A stretch of DNA of 64,000 bases from Xylophilus rhododendri (GCF_009906855.1 NZ_CP047650.1:4340001-4404000), one strand, 5' to 3'; shown: positions 17,996-26,674, numbered from the stretch's first letter. Translations and numbers: made by a program. Notes: generated from the sequence alone by a model not told the origin.

Positions 17996-20125
17996 TCATG
18001 CGGCAGCGCGCCCGTGGATCTGGGCTTCGTGGGCGAAGTTGGCGCGGGCGAGGGCCTCGGCCTGGGCCGGCGCCACGCTGTTGTCGCACATGCGCACCTG
18101 GGCGGTCGCGGTGAGCGGAATGCGGGGCGCCAGTAGCGGCTCCGTCGCCTGCATGCCACCGGCGAACAGCAGGGTCGGGTCCGGGATTTCGTGGATCACG
18201 TAGCCCGGCGGGAAGCTCTGGGCCAGGAACAGCTCCGGCGCCTTGAGCATCCGCAACGTGATGTCCACCAGCACCCAGTCGCCCACCAGCACCAGGTCGG
18301 CCGGCTCGGGAAAGTGCTCCGGCAGGTACAGGTGCAGCAACTCGGCGCACTGCTTGGCTCGGGCCCGCAAGTCGGGCGCCAGACAGTCGGCCGATACCTG
18401 CACCACCTGCACCAGGCCCATCCGGCCCTTCGTCGGCAGCGTGTGCATCGGCTCGGCCAGACCCTGCCACTGCCCGCCGCTGGAGTAGTACTTCACGCAG
18501 TAGGCGGTGATCAGGCGCTGATTGCTGCCGGCTGCGGTGATGGTGGACATCGGCGCATCGGCTGCACGGCCGTCGCCGTCGTAGAAGCCGCCATTGGCCT
18601 GCTCCAGGCAGACGGCCGCGATGGCGCTGGTGGCGCCGCTTGCGGTCACGGTGTTCAGCGGCACGTCAAGGCTGCGGATGCCGTGGCTGAACCGCTTCGT
18701 GCCGTCCTTGCCTTCGCCGTGACCCATGTCCACCAGGTGCGCCGCCACCAGCCCCAGCGGCACGCTGCCGCCGGGCCGCTTCACGAAGCTGTTCGCGGTG
18801 ACGGTGTGGAGCGGCTCCTGCAGGTCGTGCCCGACGCTGTTGGCGCGGAACTTGGTGACGAAGGCGCCTTCGCAGACGGCATGCTTCACGCCGCCGGCCA
18901 CCACCGTGCCTAGCGGTGCTCCGATGTCGAGGGCCCGCGGCTCCTGGCCTGGCCGCTCGCCATAGCCGACGGTGATCAGGTGCGCGCCAGATAGCGCGTG
19001 ATGCGTGCCGCCGGCCGAGATCGTCGAGAGCGGTGCGGCCACGTCATCGCCGTTGAGATGCGGTTCGTCGGTGCCGCGCAGCGGGTGCAGCGTGGGTGCC
19101 ACGACGGCGCGATGGTTCTCGGTCGTCATCGCGCCCAACGGGCGGTCAGCTGCGACCGGCCTGCCGCCGTATTCAGGCCCACCGGCACCGAGGATCATGG
19201 GTGCCAACACCGGCAAGGCCAGCGCCGAGTCGGCCTTCGAGGTGATGGTCTGGACCGGCTGGTGCACACCGCGCGCCGGGCTCTGGCCCATGCGCCCGCC
19301 CACACCCACGATGAAGGGCTTCGGGCTGGTCAGGACGTGCCGCCACAGGCCCTTCGCCACGCGGCGCAGGGTGTTGTCGGCCAGCGCCTTCTTGCGGTCG
19401 AACACGCTGCGCGCCGGCAGGGTGAAGTCGATGCACTCGGCGGCGCTGCGCCAGGGCAGCAGCTTGCCGGCCAGCACCGCCGCGCTGGTGGGCTCGCCGT
19501 GAGTAGCCTCGGGCCAGACGATGGGCAGGCCGTCGCGGCGCGCCACCATGAACAGGCGCTTGCGGATCGTCGGCGCGCCGTTGTCGCAGGCGCGCAGCTC
19601 GCGCCACTCGACTTGGTAGCCGTGGGCGCGCAGCTGACGGACGAAGCTCTCGAAGGTCTTGCCGCGCTTGGCAGGATCCGGGCGGACCAGGCCATCCGGG
19701 CCGACCAGCAGCGGGCCCCAGGTGGTGAACTCCTCGACGTTCTCCAGCATCATCACGCGGGGCTTGCACCGGGCGATCCAGCGCATGCCCACCCAGGCAA
19801 GGCCGCGGATGTGCTTCGCCACCGGCGTGCCGCCCTTGGCCTTGCTGAAATGCTTGCAGTCGGGCGAAAGCCAGACCAGGCCCACCGGCTGATTCTTCGT
19901 GACCTTGATCGGGTCCACGTCCCAGACGCTCTCCAGCAGGTGCAGCGTGCGAGGGTGGTTGATGGCGTGCATCGCCAGCGCCTCGGGATCGTGGTTGATG
20001 GCGATGTCCACGGGGCGGCCGAATGCGGCTTCGAGGCCGGTGCTGGTGCCGCCGCCACCGGCGAAGTTGTCGATGATGAGCTCGTCGGCGAAGCCGAGCG
20101 GCATGGTGAAAGCATCGCGCTTCAT
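17996..20125 (-). CDS. DNA (cytosine-5) methyltransferase with internal repeats
   Basis: This is a 709-residue C5-methyltransferase. SAM-binding motif I is IIDNFAGGGGTSTGLE (residues 17-32). The catalytic motif is LSPDCKHFSKAKGG with the nucleophile at Cys90, in place of the usual PCQ. ENV follows at 128-130, an Arg-rich motif TIRKRLFMVARR at about 186-197, and motif X-like CDNSVAPAQAEALA at 680-693. Between about 288 and 565 are eight diverged repeats with a core like PLxTVTA, spaced 34-51 residues, where the target-recognition region is expected. AAGGAG precedes ATG 20125. It probably modifies phage or host DNA against restriction. No partner nuclease is adjacent. Confidence 0.9.
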   Translation of the reverse strand: MKRDAFTMPLGFADELIIDNFAGGGGTSTGLEAAFGRPVDIAINHDPEALAMHAINHPRTLHLLESVWDVDPIKVTKNQPVGLVWLSPDCKHFSKAKGGTPVAKHIRGLAWVGMRWIARCKPRVMMLENVEEFTTWGPLLVGPDGLVRPDPAKRGKTFESFVRQLRAHGYQVEWRELRACDNGAPTIRKRLFMVARRDGLPIVWPEATHGEPTSAAVLAGKLLPWRSAAECIDFTLPARSVFDRKKALADNTLRRVAKGLWRHVLTSPKPFIVGVGGRMGQSPARGVHQPVQTITSKADSALALPVLAPMILGAGGPEYGGRPVAADRPLGAMTTENHRAVVAPTLHPLRGTDEPHLNGDDVAAPLSTISAGGTHHALSGAHLITVGYGERPGQEPRALDIGAPLGTVVAGGVKHAVCEGAFVTKFRANSVGHDLQEPLHTVTANSFVKRPGGSVPLGLVAAHLVDMGHGEGKDGTKRFSHGIRSLDVPLNTVTASGATSAIAAVCLEQANGGFYDGDGRAADAPMSTITAAGSNQRLITAYCVKYYSSGGQWQGLAEPMHTLPTKGRMGLVQVVQVSADCLAPDLRARAKQCAELLHLYLPEHFPEPADLVLVGDWVLVDITLRMLKAPELFLAQSFPPGYVIHEIPDPTLLFAGGMQATEPLLAPRIPLTATAQVRMCDNSVAPAQAEALARANFAHEAQIHGRAAA

Positions 20126-20262
20126 GCGGCGCTCCTTTCCGCCGCCCGACGCCCGTCTGGCGCGGTGTGGGTCTGGTCCTGCAAGCCGGTGGGTCGTAGG
20201 CCTGTAACGCGACGAGAGCTTCGGAGGTGTTCTGGGTGGCACCGTTGCAGGTGAATGCGACC

Positions 20263-20493
20263 ATGACCAGAAAAGATCCCGTGTACGACGCCTGGAATCG
20301 GCTGCGGGGCCGATGGGAACTTGTCACAGGCGAAGCTCAACGAGAGCGGGCAAAGATGAATGCGCGCTTGGCACAGGCGGCCCGGGGCGAAAAGCCGGCT
20401 CCGCGGGATGCCGAATTCGCTGAGTGCGACAGGCTGGACGAATTGGCGAAGAGCCTGGCTGCCGACATGGATGTGCTCAGCTCGCGGTACTGA
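20263..20493 (+). CDS. Hypothetical phage protein, 76 aa, coiled-coil-like
   Basis: This is a charged helical protein (MTRKDPVYDAWNRLRGRWEL at the start, then Glu/Arg/Ala-rich heptad-like sequence). It is divergent from the methyltransferase and on the strand opposite the operon. ATG 20263 is preferred to the upstream TTG/GTG extension because the extension looks non-coding. No family recognised. Confidence 0.55.
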   Translation: MTRKDPVYDAWNRLRGRWELVTGEAQRERAKMNARLAQAARGEKPAPRDAEFAECDRLDELAKSLAADMDVLSSRY

Positions 20494-20604
20494 CGCCGCG
20501 TCCGGCTGAGTTGCCTGCGAAATCCCCTTCGGCAAGTCGGATGCCTGCATCCGCATGAGACGACCCGACGTATCCAGCTCAAGACAATAAGTTTGGAGCC
20601 AAAG

Positions 20605-20865
20605 ATGAGTCGGTTGGGAAAGTCGGCACAGGAAATTACCGCTGAGATCGGGCGCGTTGTGCGCGACGAGTTGGGGCAGCCTGAGTTCCTGGACAGCAGC
20701 ATCCAGTTCACGCCGGGCCCGCGTTGGCCCACCTTGGACGATCCTTGCAATTGGCAGATCGTTGTTGCACCGCCGGTGCGACAGCAGGTTTGGCGAGCGC
20801 TGTGCATTGCGGCTGAGCGCGTGCGCGCACGTTGGGATTTGAAGCCTTCCCTTGGCTCCAAGTGA
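20605..20865 (+). CDS. Hypothetical phage protein, 86 aa
   Basis: The protein begins MSRLGKSAQEITAEIGRVVR, and TTGGAGCC provides a ribosome site about 8 bases before ATG 20605. The middle holds PGPRWPTLDDPCNWQIVVAP, the end a helical Arg/Ala-rich segment. No recognised family. It is one of three consecutive small rightward genes between the methyltransferase and the ParB-like gene. Confidence 0.6.
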   Translation: MSRLGKSAQEITAEIGRVVRDELGQPEFLDSSIQFTPGPRWPTLDDPCNWQIVVAPPVRQQVWRALCIAAERVRARWDLKPSLGSK

Positions 20866-21046
20866 ACAGCTTTCTGCCGCCGTGGTCAGCCGCTGGCGCT
20901 CTTCCGGACAGGTGATCCTAGCCATCCGAGGGGCAGCCTTCTCTGCTGCGCCCCTCAGGCTGCGGTTTGCTGCGCAGTCAACATTGCGTCCCGGCGCTAC
21001 GTGAAAACCCGTATATTTCGAGTCCTGACCACGCGCAGGAGCGGCA

Positions 21047-21169
21047 ATGCACTTCGGTACCAACGGGCCAGACCCGGCGCCGCAGGAAAAGTCACGGAGC
21101 TGGCTCGACTGGCTGAGCGATGGCTTTGACGTCGTCGAGCTGATCGTCGAGGTTATGAAATTGTTCTGA
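21047..21169 (+). CDS. Very small phage protein, 40 aa
   Basis: ATG 21047 has AGGAG 6 bases upstream and encodes 40 residues (MHFGTNGPDPAPQEKSRSWL then DWLSDGFDVVELIVEVMKLF). The C-terminal half is an amphipathic, rather hydrophobic helix, so a small regulator or membrane-associated peptide is possible. Support is the good ribosome site, codon use and the position in a rightward small-gene island. It ends 19 bases before the convergent ParB-like gene. Confidence 0.5.
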   Translation: MHFGTNGPDPAPQEKSRSWLDWLSDGFDVVELIVEVMKLF

Positions 21170-21188
21170 GTGTTCTCGGAGCTGTTCA

Positions 21189-22004
21189 TTACGCAGCCTC
21201 CGCCAACGACTTGGCAATCGAGCGAAGGTCGCCGGCGCCAACACCGTTCGACGTTTTGGCCTGCAGTCGAATTTCTCCCGTTGCGGCATCGAACGAGGTC
21301 ACCGTGACGCCGCGCTCCAGAGCCTTGAACAGCTGCCCGTCGTTCAGCGCCACCAGTTTGGAGTTGCCCTTGGCTTGCGCAGCCTCCAGACGTGCAGCGA
21401 GTTCCTGCCCAGCCTCGGCGCCGCGCTTGCGAACTGCCTTCACCGCCTCTGCCGCGCTCACCGTGCCCGCTTGCACCATGCGTTGAATGTCCGTGTTGGC
21501 ATTGGCCAGAAGCAGCATCTGGCGGATGTGCTCCTCGCTTTTTTGCATGCTCGTGGCGATGCGCGAGACCGGCCAATCGAAGGCCGCCAGCCGCTTGTAG
21601 ACACGGCCAAGCTCCAGCGGGGCGAGCTTCAAGCCGGCGTTGGTTTGCGCGATGGCCGCGACGGCTTCGGCGTCGTTGCCGGTGAACACGTCGAAGCGCA
21701 TCCACACCTCGCCATCGGCATCAGCGATGCTCGAGTCCTCGGCCAGAGCGCGGCGGGTCGCCTCGGTGCGGCAGTGACCATCGCGCACCAGGCCGCCTTT
21801 GTCTTCCAGCGAAATCAGGATCGGAGGCCATGTCCCACCGGCCAGCTTGTGGCGTTTCAACGCCTCGATGTGCGCCTCCAGTTCTGGGCCGGGGGTGCGC
21901 TCGTTGAAGCCGTCCTGCACGCGCAGGGCCGACAGGCGGATCACCGGGCCGGTGTCGGGGCGCCGGATGATCTTCGCGGCGTTGAGTTTGTTGAGCGAAC
22001 TCAC
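21189..22004 (-). CDS. ParB/KorB-like nuclease-domain protein
   Basis: A 271-residue protein. The N-terminal half is ParB/Spo0J-like: VIRLSALRVQDGFNERTPG, then GLVRDGHCRTEATRRAL. A helix-turn-helix region around WPVSRIATSMQKSEEHIRQM follows. The start is a GTG at 22004 overlapping the KTSC gene stop. Phage ParB-domain proteins of this type occur beside recombination genes and may act as DNA-binding or nicking proteins rather than in partition, since no ParA is present. Function inferred from domains only. Confidence 0.8.
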   Translation of the reverse strand: MSSLNKLNAAKIIRRPDTGPVIRLSALRVQDGFNERTPGPELEAHIEALKRHKLAGGTWPPILISLEDKGGLVRDGHCRTEATRRALAEDSSIADADGEVWMRFDVFTGNDAEAVAAIAQTNAGLKLAPLELGRVYKRLAAFDWPVSRIATSMQKSEEHIRQMLLLANANTDIQRMVQAGTVSAAEAVKAVRKRGAEAGQELAARLEAAQAKGNSKLVALNDGQLFKALERGVTVTSFDAATGEIRLQAKTSNGVGAGDLRSIAKSLAEAA

Positions 22005-22285
22005 GCGGCCACCTCCGGCAGCTTGAACTTCTTGAACGGCAGATGCTTGATGTGCGCGCCGAAGAAGACGCCTTTCGATTCGGCAGCCATGAACTCGGCA
22101 TGCTTCTCCGGCTCGACGTCCGGGTACTGGTAGAGAGCCTGACCGCGGGTGAAGGTGACGGCCAGGGTCTTCGTCTCGGGGTCGTAGCCGATCTCGGCCA
22201 CCTGGTTGGACTCGACGGCCTGGCGGTTGATGGCGAGGGGCTCGCTTTCGGAGAAGGGCTGGGCGACGGGGAAGGTTTTACGCAT
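22001..22285 (-). CDS. KTSC domain protein
   Basis: This 94-residue protein has the KTSC pattern: QVAEIGYDPETKTLAVTFTR, ALYQYPDVEPEKHAEFMAAE, SKGVFFGAHIKHLPF. KTSC domains occur alone in phages and next to recombinases or ParB-like proteins; they are thought to bind nucleic acid or partners, with no set function. It sits between the exonuclease and ParB-like genes and overlaps the latter by 4 bases. Confidence 0.85.
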   Translation of the reverse strand: MRKTFPVAQPFSESEPLAINRQAVESNQVAEIGYDPETKTLAVTFTRGQALYQYPDVEPEKHAEFMAAESKGVFFGAHIKHLPFKKFKLPEVAA

Positions 22286-22296
22286 GTGGATCTCCT

Positions 22297-24087
22297 TCAG
22301 GCGGCCTGCAGGGCGCGCACGCGGTTGATGTGGGCGATCAGGGCGGCGGTGATGCGCGGCCAGTCGGATTCGAGGTAGAGCGGGGCGGCACGCTCACGGG
22401 CGGCGGGCTCGAAGCCGAGCGTCATGAGGAATGCGCCGGGGAGTGCGAAGCCAAGGCGCTCGGCCATGGTTCCGAGCTTCAGGGTCGGCACCTCGTCGGT
22501 CGCCGGCTCGGGGAAGGTGTTCGGCGTCAGGATCTCGGGCTCGGCCGGAGGCGCGGCGGCCGCCTGGGCTGCGGCAGTAGCGGTCTGCACCACTGCGCGG
22601 GCGGAGACGGCGGCTTGTTGGCGCTGACGCTCGTCCGCTTCGGCTTGGCGCTGCTGGGCGGCCTGCCGGTCGCGCTCCTGCTGCTCGGCCTGCAGGCGCT
22701 GCTGTTCTGCGGCGTGGGCCAGCTGCTGGGCTCGGGCCTCCTCCTCGCGGCGGATCTGCTGGCGCAACTGGTCGGCCTTGGCTTCTTCCTGGCGCTGGTG
22801 GTCGGCCAGCCGCGTGCGCACCAGGGCGGTCAGGTCATCGTTTGCTTTCAGGACCAGCTGCGCCGTGTCGGGGAACAGGGAGTGGTGCCCGATAGCCAGC
22901 TCGCGCAGCGTGGCCAGGTTCACCTGGATGCGGTCGGCCGTCTCGTTGGCTGCAATTTTGGAAGACGCAAGAAGGGTGGCGATCGCATCCTCCATGTTGT
23001 CGAAGTTCTTCTTGCCAGCGATTGCCCCTGCGAAGTCCGCCTTGGCTGCAGCCTCCGGCATGTAGGGCTTGCCGAGGCGGACATTGAGTGCGTCGACGTG
23101 CGCCTTTAAGGCTGCATGACCATCGAACACGATCTTGGTCTTGCGGTTCTTCTTTTCAGCCTCGACGATCTTTTCGCGGGCAAGCCGGGTAGTGCGTGCC
23201 AGTGCATGCAGTTCGGCCTTCAGGCGGCGCATCGCATCGACGTCCGTCAGTTCGCCGAGCGCGGCTTCCTCGGCCGAATCCAGCGCATCCTCGATCTTCT
23301 TGAGCGCCTTGCACTCGGCGTCCGCGTTGGCGAATTCCTGATCGTTGCTGGGCTTCTCGACCATGCGACCGATGAAGGCCCGCAGCGCCACGCTGATCTC
23401 GGGCAGGTTGGACGCCACCGCCAGGGAACCGCTGAGGCGGACCTGTACGGCCGGCAAGGTCTGCACGGGTGCAGCCACAACCTTTGCTACAACTTCCATC
23501 GGCACATAGGCCGCAACATCGGCTTCGAGCTGCGCCCAACCGGCGACGATCTGGGCGCGCAGCTGCGGGTCCGTCACGTACCAGGCCTCACGTTTTTCGA
23601 CGAGCTCATCGCCGCGCCATTTGGACGCCATGAACAGCGTGCGGCTCGCGTTCGAAACCAGGTGCTGGTGCTCCATTTGCACTCGGTAGAGCAGAGGAAG
23701 GTCGGCACCCGTGCAACCGGAGACCATCGCAGCGCGCAAAAGCTCGTTCAGGCTCTTGTGCTCGAAGGCGTCTGCCCGGTCCATGGTCAGCCCGTCGAAG
23801 GAAGCGGAATACTTTCCGTTGGTGCCGGTCACCGGGTAAAGGTCGTCCCCGACGATGTCTTCGGCCAGCGGCCGGGCGAGCGCTTCGGAGCGATGGCCTT
23901 CGGCGAAGATCAGCTGCATCTCGGCCGTGACTTCCGGCGCAATGCCCGTCGCGAGCCGATGGATAAGCTGCGTGCGCGTTTCGTAAGGCGAGCAGCCCAT
24001 CATGGCTGGCGCATCGCTGGCATTAAAGTGCTGGGCACGATGGGCGTGCCACTCCGGTGTGCCTTGTTGAAGCTTGTGTGTTTGCAT
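22297..24087 (-). CDS. YqaJ-type phage recombination exonuclease with long coiled-coil tail
   Basis: The N-terminal ~200 residues match the YqaJ/lambda-exonuclease nuclease fold: GTPEWHAHRAQHFNASDAPA, FAEGHRSEALARPLAEDI, SASFDGLTMDRADAFEHKS with the metal-binding Asp and Glu-x-Lys, then VQMEHQHLV. Residues ~200-450 are helical and resemble DUF1351-type sequence. Residues ~450-520 are a Gln/Arg/Glu coiled coil. With 596 residues it is far longer than lambda exonuclease (226). It works with the RecT protein encoded just upstream: resection, then annealing. Confidence 0.85.
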   Translation of the reverse strand: MQTHKLQQGTPEWHAHRAQHFNASDAPAMMGCSPYETRTQLIHRLATGIAPEVTAEMQLIFAEGHRSEALARPLAEDIVGDDLYPVTGTNGKYSASFDGLTMDRADAFEHKSLNELLRAAMVSGCTGADLPLLYRVQMEHQHLVSNASRTLFMASKWRGDELVEKREAWYVTDPQLRAQIVAGWAQLEADVAAYVPMEVVAKVVAAPVQTLPAVQVRLSGSLAVASNLPEISVALRAFIGRMVEKPSNDQEFANADAECKALKKIEDALDSAEEAALGELTDVDAMRRLKAELHALARTTRLAREKIVEAEKKNRKTKIVFDGHAALKAHVDALNVRLGKPYMPEAAAKADFAGAIAGKKNFDNMEDAIATLLASSKIAANETADRIQVNLATLRELAIGHHSLFPDTAQLVLKANDDLTALVRTRLADHQRQEEAKADQLRQQIRREEEARAQQLAHAAEQQRLQAEQQERDRQAAQQRQAEADERQRQQAAVSARAVVQTATAAAQAAAAPPAEPEILTPNTFPEPATDEVPTLKLGTMAERLGFALPGAFLMTLGFEPAARERAAPLYLESDWPRITAALIAHINRVRALQAA

Positions 24088-24096
24088 GGTGGTTCC

Positions 24097-25155
24097 TCAG
24101 GACAGGTCGAAGTGGCGGGCGTCGTGCTGAGCGGTCAGCTCCTTGCGCTGCTCGGGGTCGGAAACCTCGCCGATGAGATCGGCGGCGGTGGCCAGCTGAT
24201 CGAGGTTGGTGGCGAGACGGATGCCGTCGGCGACCTGGGCATAGGTGACCTTCACGGTGGCCACCGCTGTGGGCTTAAGCGCGCGAATGGCGGCCTTCTG
24301 GTCTTCGCTCAGCAGGCCCTTGCTCTCGGCGAAGCTGATGATTTCATCGGGGCCGCTGCCGTTGTCCACGGCCTTCTGCCACTTCGGCATGCGGGCCTTG
24401 AAGGCTTCATCAGGCCAGGCCTCGGGTGCGGCTGGCGGAGGAGGGGGCGGCGGCGCCCCGACCACCTCGGCCATGCCCATGAATCGCTCGGCGGGCTCGC
24501 CCAGCTCGTCGGGCGTGTAGACGCCCAGGATGACGTCGGGGGTGAAGAGGCGGGCCCAGCGCTTTTGCGCCAGGTATGCGATCTGCTGTTTCGGGTCTTC
24601 CGTCCACAGCGTGCTGTTGCGGGTGCGGGCCTGGGTCATCAAGATCTCCAGCACACGCGGCTCAGCTTCGCCCTTGATCGTGGCCCAGACGCGAACACCC
24701 AGGCCGTGCTCGTCGGCCTGCTGCCAGGCCGGCACGATGTACTTCTTCGGATGGCCGTTGTCGTCCTTCTTGGTCCTGGACTCGACCTCCTTGAACTTGC
24801 CGACGATCTTGGTCCACTCGCCGAACCACTCGAAGTGGAAGCGGTCCTGCACGGCGCCACTGCTGTTGATCACCGCAGCCACCAGTTGCGCCTCGTAGCC
24901 GAGAACGCCGCTCACCAGGAACGTCTTCTGGGCCACCGCGAAGGGGTTCATGCCCCACTGCATGGACTGCAGCGCGATGGCGAAGCAGTCACCGGCGCTG
25001 CCGCGGAGGTGCTGCGGCACCGTGACCTTGCCGGCCGCCATGAGGTCGCTTAGGCGCTCCAGGCGCTGCATGCTGGCGTCGTCCATCAGCAGTGCGCCAG
25101 CGGACGCACTGCGCACGGCAAGCGCCGATGTTTCGGATTGGGTACTGGCGTTCAT
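24097..25155 (-). CDS. recT: RecT-family single-strand annealing protein
   Basis: This 352-residue RecT-type protein has the core segments FAIALQSMQWGMNPFAVAQK, VSGVLGYEAQLVAAVINSSG and PKQQIAYLAQKRWARLFTPD. A run of seven Pro residues near residue 238 separates this core from a C-terminal domain that resembles an interaction module. ATG 25155 overlaps the stop of the preceding small gene (ATGA). It anneals complementary single strands made by the neighbouring exonuclease, supporting phage recombination and concatemer formation. Confidence 0.92.
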   Translation of the reverse strand: MNASTQSETSALAVRSASAGALLMDDASMQRLERLSDLMAAGKVTVPQHLRGSAGDCFAIALQSMQWGMNPFAVAQKTFLVSGVLGYEAQLVAAVINSSGAVQDRFHFEWFGEWTKIVGKFKEVESRTKKDDNGHPKKYIVPAWQQADEHGLGVRVWATIKGEAEPRVLEILMTQARTRNSTLWTEDPKQQIAYLAQKRWARLFTPDVILGVYTPDELGEPAERFMGMAEVVGAPPPPPPPAAPEAWPDEAFKARMPKWQKAVDNGSGPDEIISFAESKGLLSEDQKAAIRALKPTAVATVKVTYAQVADGIRLATNLDQLATAADLIGEVSDPEQRKELTAQHDARHFDLS

Positions 25156-25403
25156 TGGTCGCTTTCGGGGAGGGCGGACGGATGCCGGCGGCGCACAGGC
25201 TCCGCGGCGCTGGGGTGTTGGGAGCGGACGGCGTCGTGCTCGGCCACGTAGACGGCCAGCTGCAGGTCTTCGGCCTCGGCAGCGCGGGCAGCAACGGTGT
25301 CGGCCGTGGCCTGGTCGGCCTCGGTGTCGCAGTTGGTGGCGGTACCGGCCAGCAGGGCGGCGGCCAGCAGCACAGTCAGGCCCCACGCCTGCATCCGGGT
25401 CAT
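25152..25403 (-). CDS. Small membrane-anchored phage protein, 83 aa
   Basis: The N-terminus (MTRMQAWGLTVLLAAALLAG) forms one membrane helix or uncleaved signal. The rest is a hydrophilic Ala/Glu/Asp segment. The stop overlaps the RecT start. No family recognised. An envelope position is likely, which is unusual for the gene immediately before recT. Confidence 0.6.
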   Translation of the reverse strand: MTRMQAWGLTVLLAAALLAGTATNCDTEADQATADTVAARAAEAEDLQLAVYVAEHDAVRSQHPSAAEPVRRRHPSALPESDQ

Positions 25404-25442
25404 GTGCTTGTGGTTGTCACGAGGTGGCTCGACACTTCCGGC

Positions 25443-25658
25443 ATGCTCGAAATAATCCCGGGCCGCTTCGCCACCTACTTCCCGTACGCCCGGCAAAGGG
25501 CGACGGGTCGGGATGACGCGCCTTGGCAGGGCTGCGTGGACATCGTCAGCGAGTACGGCCGGACGACATTCGTGTGCCAAAACCTGCATGCGTCCGCAGG
25601 CGACGCCCAGGTTGATGCCAGCGTGGAGGCGTTGGCCATGGCAGCACGGGACCGGTGA
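25443..25658 (+). CDS. Small phage protein on the opposite strand, 71 aa
   Basis: ATG 25443 starts MLEIIPGRFATYFPYARQRA and continues through WQGCVDIVSEYGRTTFVCQN. Third codon positions are strongly G/C, as expected for genes here. It lies inside the leftward operon but is read rightwards, in a stretch where the leftward strand has no convincing gene. Function unknown; two Cys residues are present. Confidence 0.55.
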   Translation: MLEIIPGRFATYFPYARQRATGRDDAPWQGCVDIVSEYGRTTFVCQNLHASAGDAQVDASVEALAMAARDR

Positions 25659-25714
25659 GCGGTTCGTCGCGCCAGCGCCCATGGGCTCGGTGACGAGGTC
25701 CATGCGGCAGCGGG

Positions 25715-26332
25715 TCATGAGGCGCTCCCGGTGAGCTTGGCAATCACGGCGCGGGCTGCGACGAACTGGCACGTCGATGCATGTTCCCCGTCTTGCTTTC
25801 CGCAAGAAGGGCAGATCTGCAGCATCCGGCCGTCGTATTCGGTGTCGTAGCCGTCGTAGGTCGCGAGGTCACGCAGCGCCGCCAGCAGAGCTGGCACCGC
25901 GTCTGCGATGGTCAGCAGCTCCAGCAACTCGCTCGCGTCGATCTGAACGTGCCGGCCGTGGCTGCCGAAATCGAGCTGGTGCAGCGCCTTGGCCCGTAGC
26001 GCTTTCATGCGATCGAGCGTGATGCCCGACACGCAGCCCTGGACGGAAATTGGACGTTCCGCAGGCAATGCGCGCTTCACAGTGCTCGGTTGAGCCGCTC
26101 CGCTGTGAACATCGCGATGGTGGTCGGCCATGCCGACCAGCCGGACGCGCTTCCCGCAGGTAGGGCAGGGCGCCTTCTTAGCGGCCGCACCCTCTGCTTG
26201 ATTCCGGGCGATATTGGCTTCCTTCTGGCAGGACCTGCAGAAGGTCGGCTCGCCTGTGGGCTTGCCGTGCAGCGCGACGCCGCAGCCATGGCACAGCTCG
26301 CCTTCGAGCATCATGTCGGCGTACTCACCCAT
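25715..26332 (-). CDS. Multi-zinc-finger phage protein, 205 aa
   Basis: A 205-residue protein with three Cys clusters: CHGCGVALHG with FCRSCQKEAN, then APCPTCGKRVRLVGMADHH, and near the C-terminus ICPSCGKQDGEHASTC. A central helical region (KALRAKALHQLDF and SELLELLTIADAVPALLAAL) lies between. Likely binds nucleic acid or protein through zinc. ATG 26332 overlaps the preceding acidic gene by 8 bases. No function assigned. Confidence 0.7.
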   Translation of the reverse strand: MGEYADMMLEGELCHGCGVALHGKPTGEPTFCRSCQKEANIARNQAEGAAAKKAPCPTCGKRVRLVGMADHHRDVHSGAAQPSTVKRALPAERPISVQGCVSGITLDRMKALRAKALHQLDFGSHGRHVQIDASELLELLTIADAVPALLAALRDLATYDGYDTEYDGRMLQICPSCGKQDGEHASTCQFVAARAVIAKLTGSAS

Positions 26333-26486
26333 TGGCGGCCTCGCCTTCTTCGTCTTCGTCGCGGTCACAGTCCGGGTGGTCCGGATCGCGCGGATCGGGG
26401 TGGCGCAGCAAGGCTGCGTCGTGCCAGCGCGCGGCACGGTCGCGGTTCTGCAACTCGTTGAAGTCGGTGTCGTCGAGGTCGCTCAT
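26325..26486 (-). CDS. Small acidic phage protein, 53 aa
   Basis: A 53-residue, strongly Asp/Glu/Arg-rich protein starts MSDLDDTDFNELQNRDRAAR and ends EDEEGEAANG. Both ends overlap neighbouring genes by a few bases, which supports it as a coupled member of the PL operon. No domain recognised. Confidence 0.55.
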   Translation of the reverse strand: MSDLDDTDFNELQNRDRAARWHDAALLRHPDPRDPDHPDCDRDEDEEGEAANG

Positions 26487-26674
26487 GGCCTGACCTCGGC
26501 GGGCAGCTGAGCCGCGTAGTAGGCGTAGAGGTCACCGAACGCGGCGGCCAGGCGGGCGCTGTTGGCAGGGTCAGCAGTCAGCCAGGCCTTGGCGATGTGA
26601 TGGGCGAAGGCGCCGCCTTCCGTGACCATGAGGTGCAGCACCTCGCGGCGGGCGATGAAGGCTTCGGTATTCAT
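26483..26674 (-). CDS. Small phage protein, 63 aa
   Basis: A 63-residue helical protein (MNTEAFIARREVLHLMVTEG at the start, AAAFGDLYAYYAAQLPAE near the end). The 4-base overlaps with both neighbours fit a coupled early operon. Not recognised. Confidence 0.6.
   Translation of the reverse strand: MNTEAFIARREVLHLMVTEGGAFAHHIAKAWLTADPANSARLAAAFGDLYAYYAAQLPAEVRP

Noticed and set aside
17996..20125. Type II restriction-modification system
   Set aside because: No endonuclease gene adjoins the methyltransferase, so it is treated as an orphan phage enzyme.
20928..20956. Hairpin GAGGGGC...GCCCCTC as terminator
   Set aside because: Good stem but no T-run follows, so termination is not supported.
23116..25053. 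645-codon rightward open frame
   Set aside because: Antisense to the exonuclease and RecT genes, both with clear motifs.
25404..25717. Leftward frame starting MTRCRMDLVTEP, continuous into the 83-residue gene
   Set aside because: Codon bias collapses after the first ~40 codons, while the rightward frame at 25443 is strongly biased. The short gene from 25403 is kept instead.
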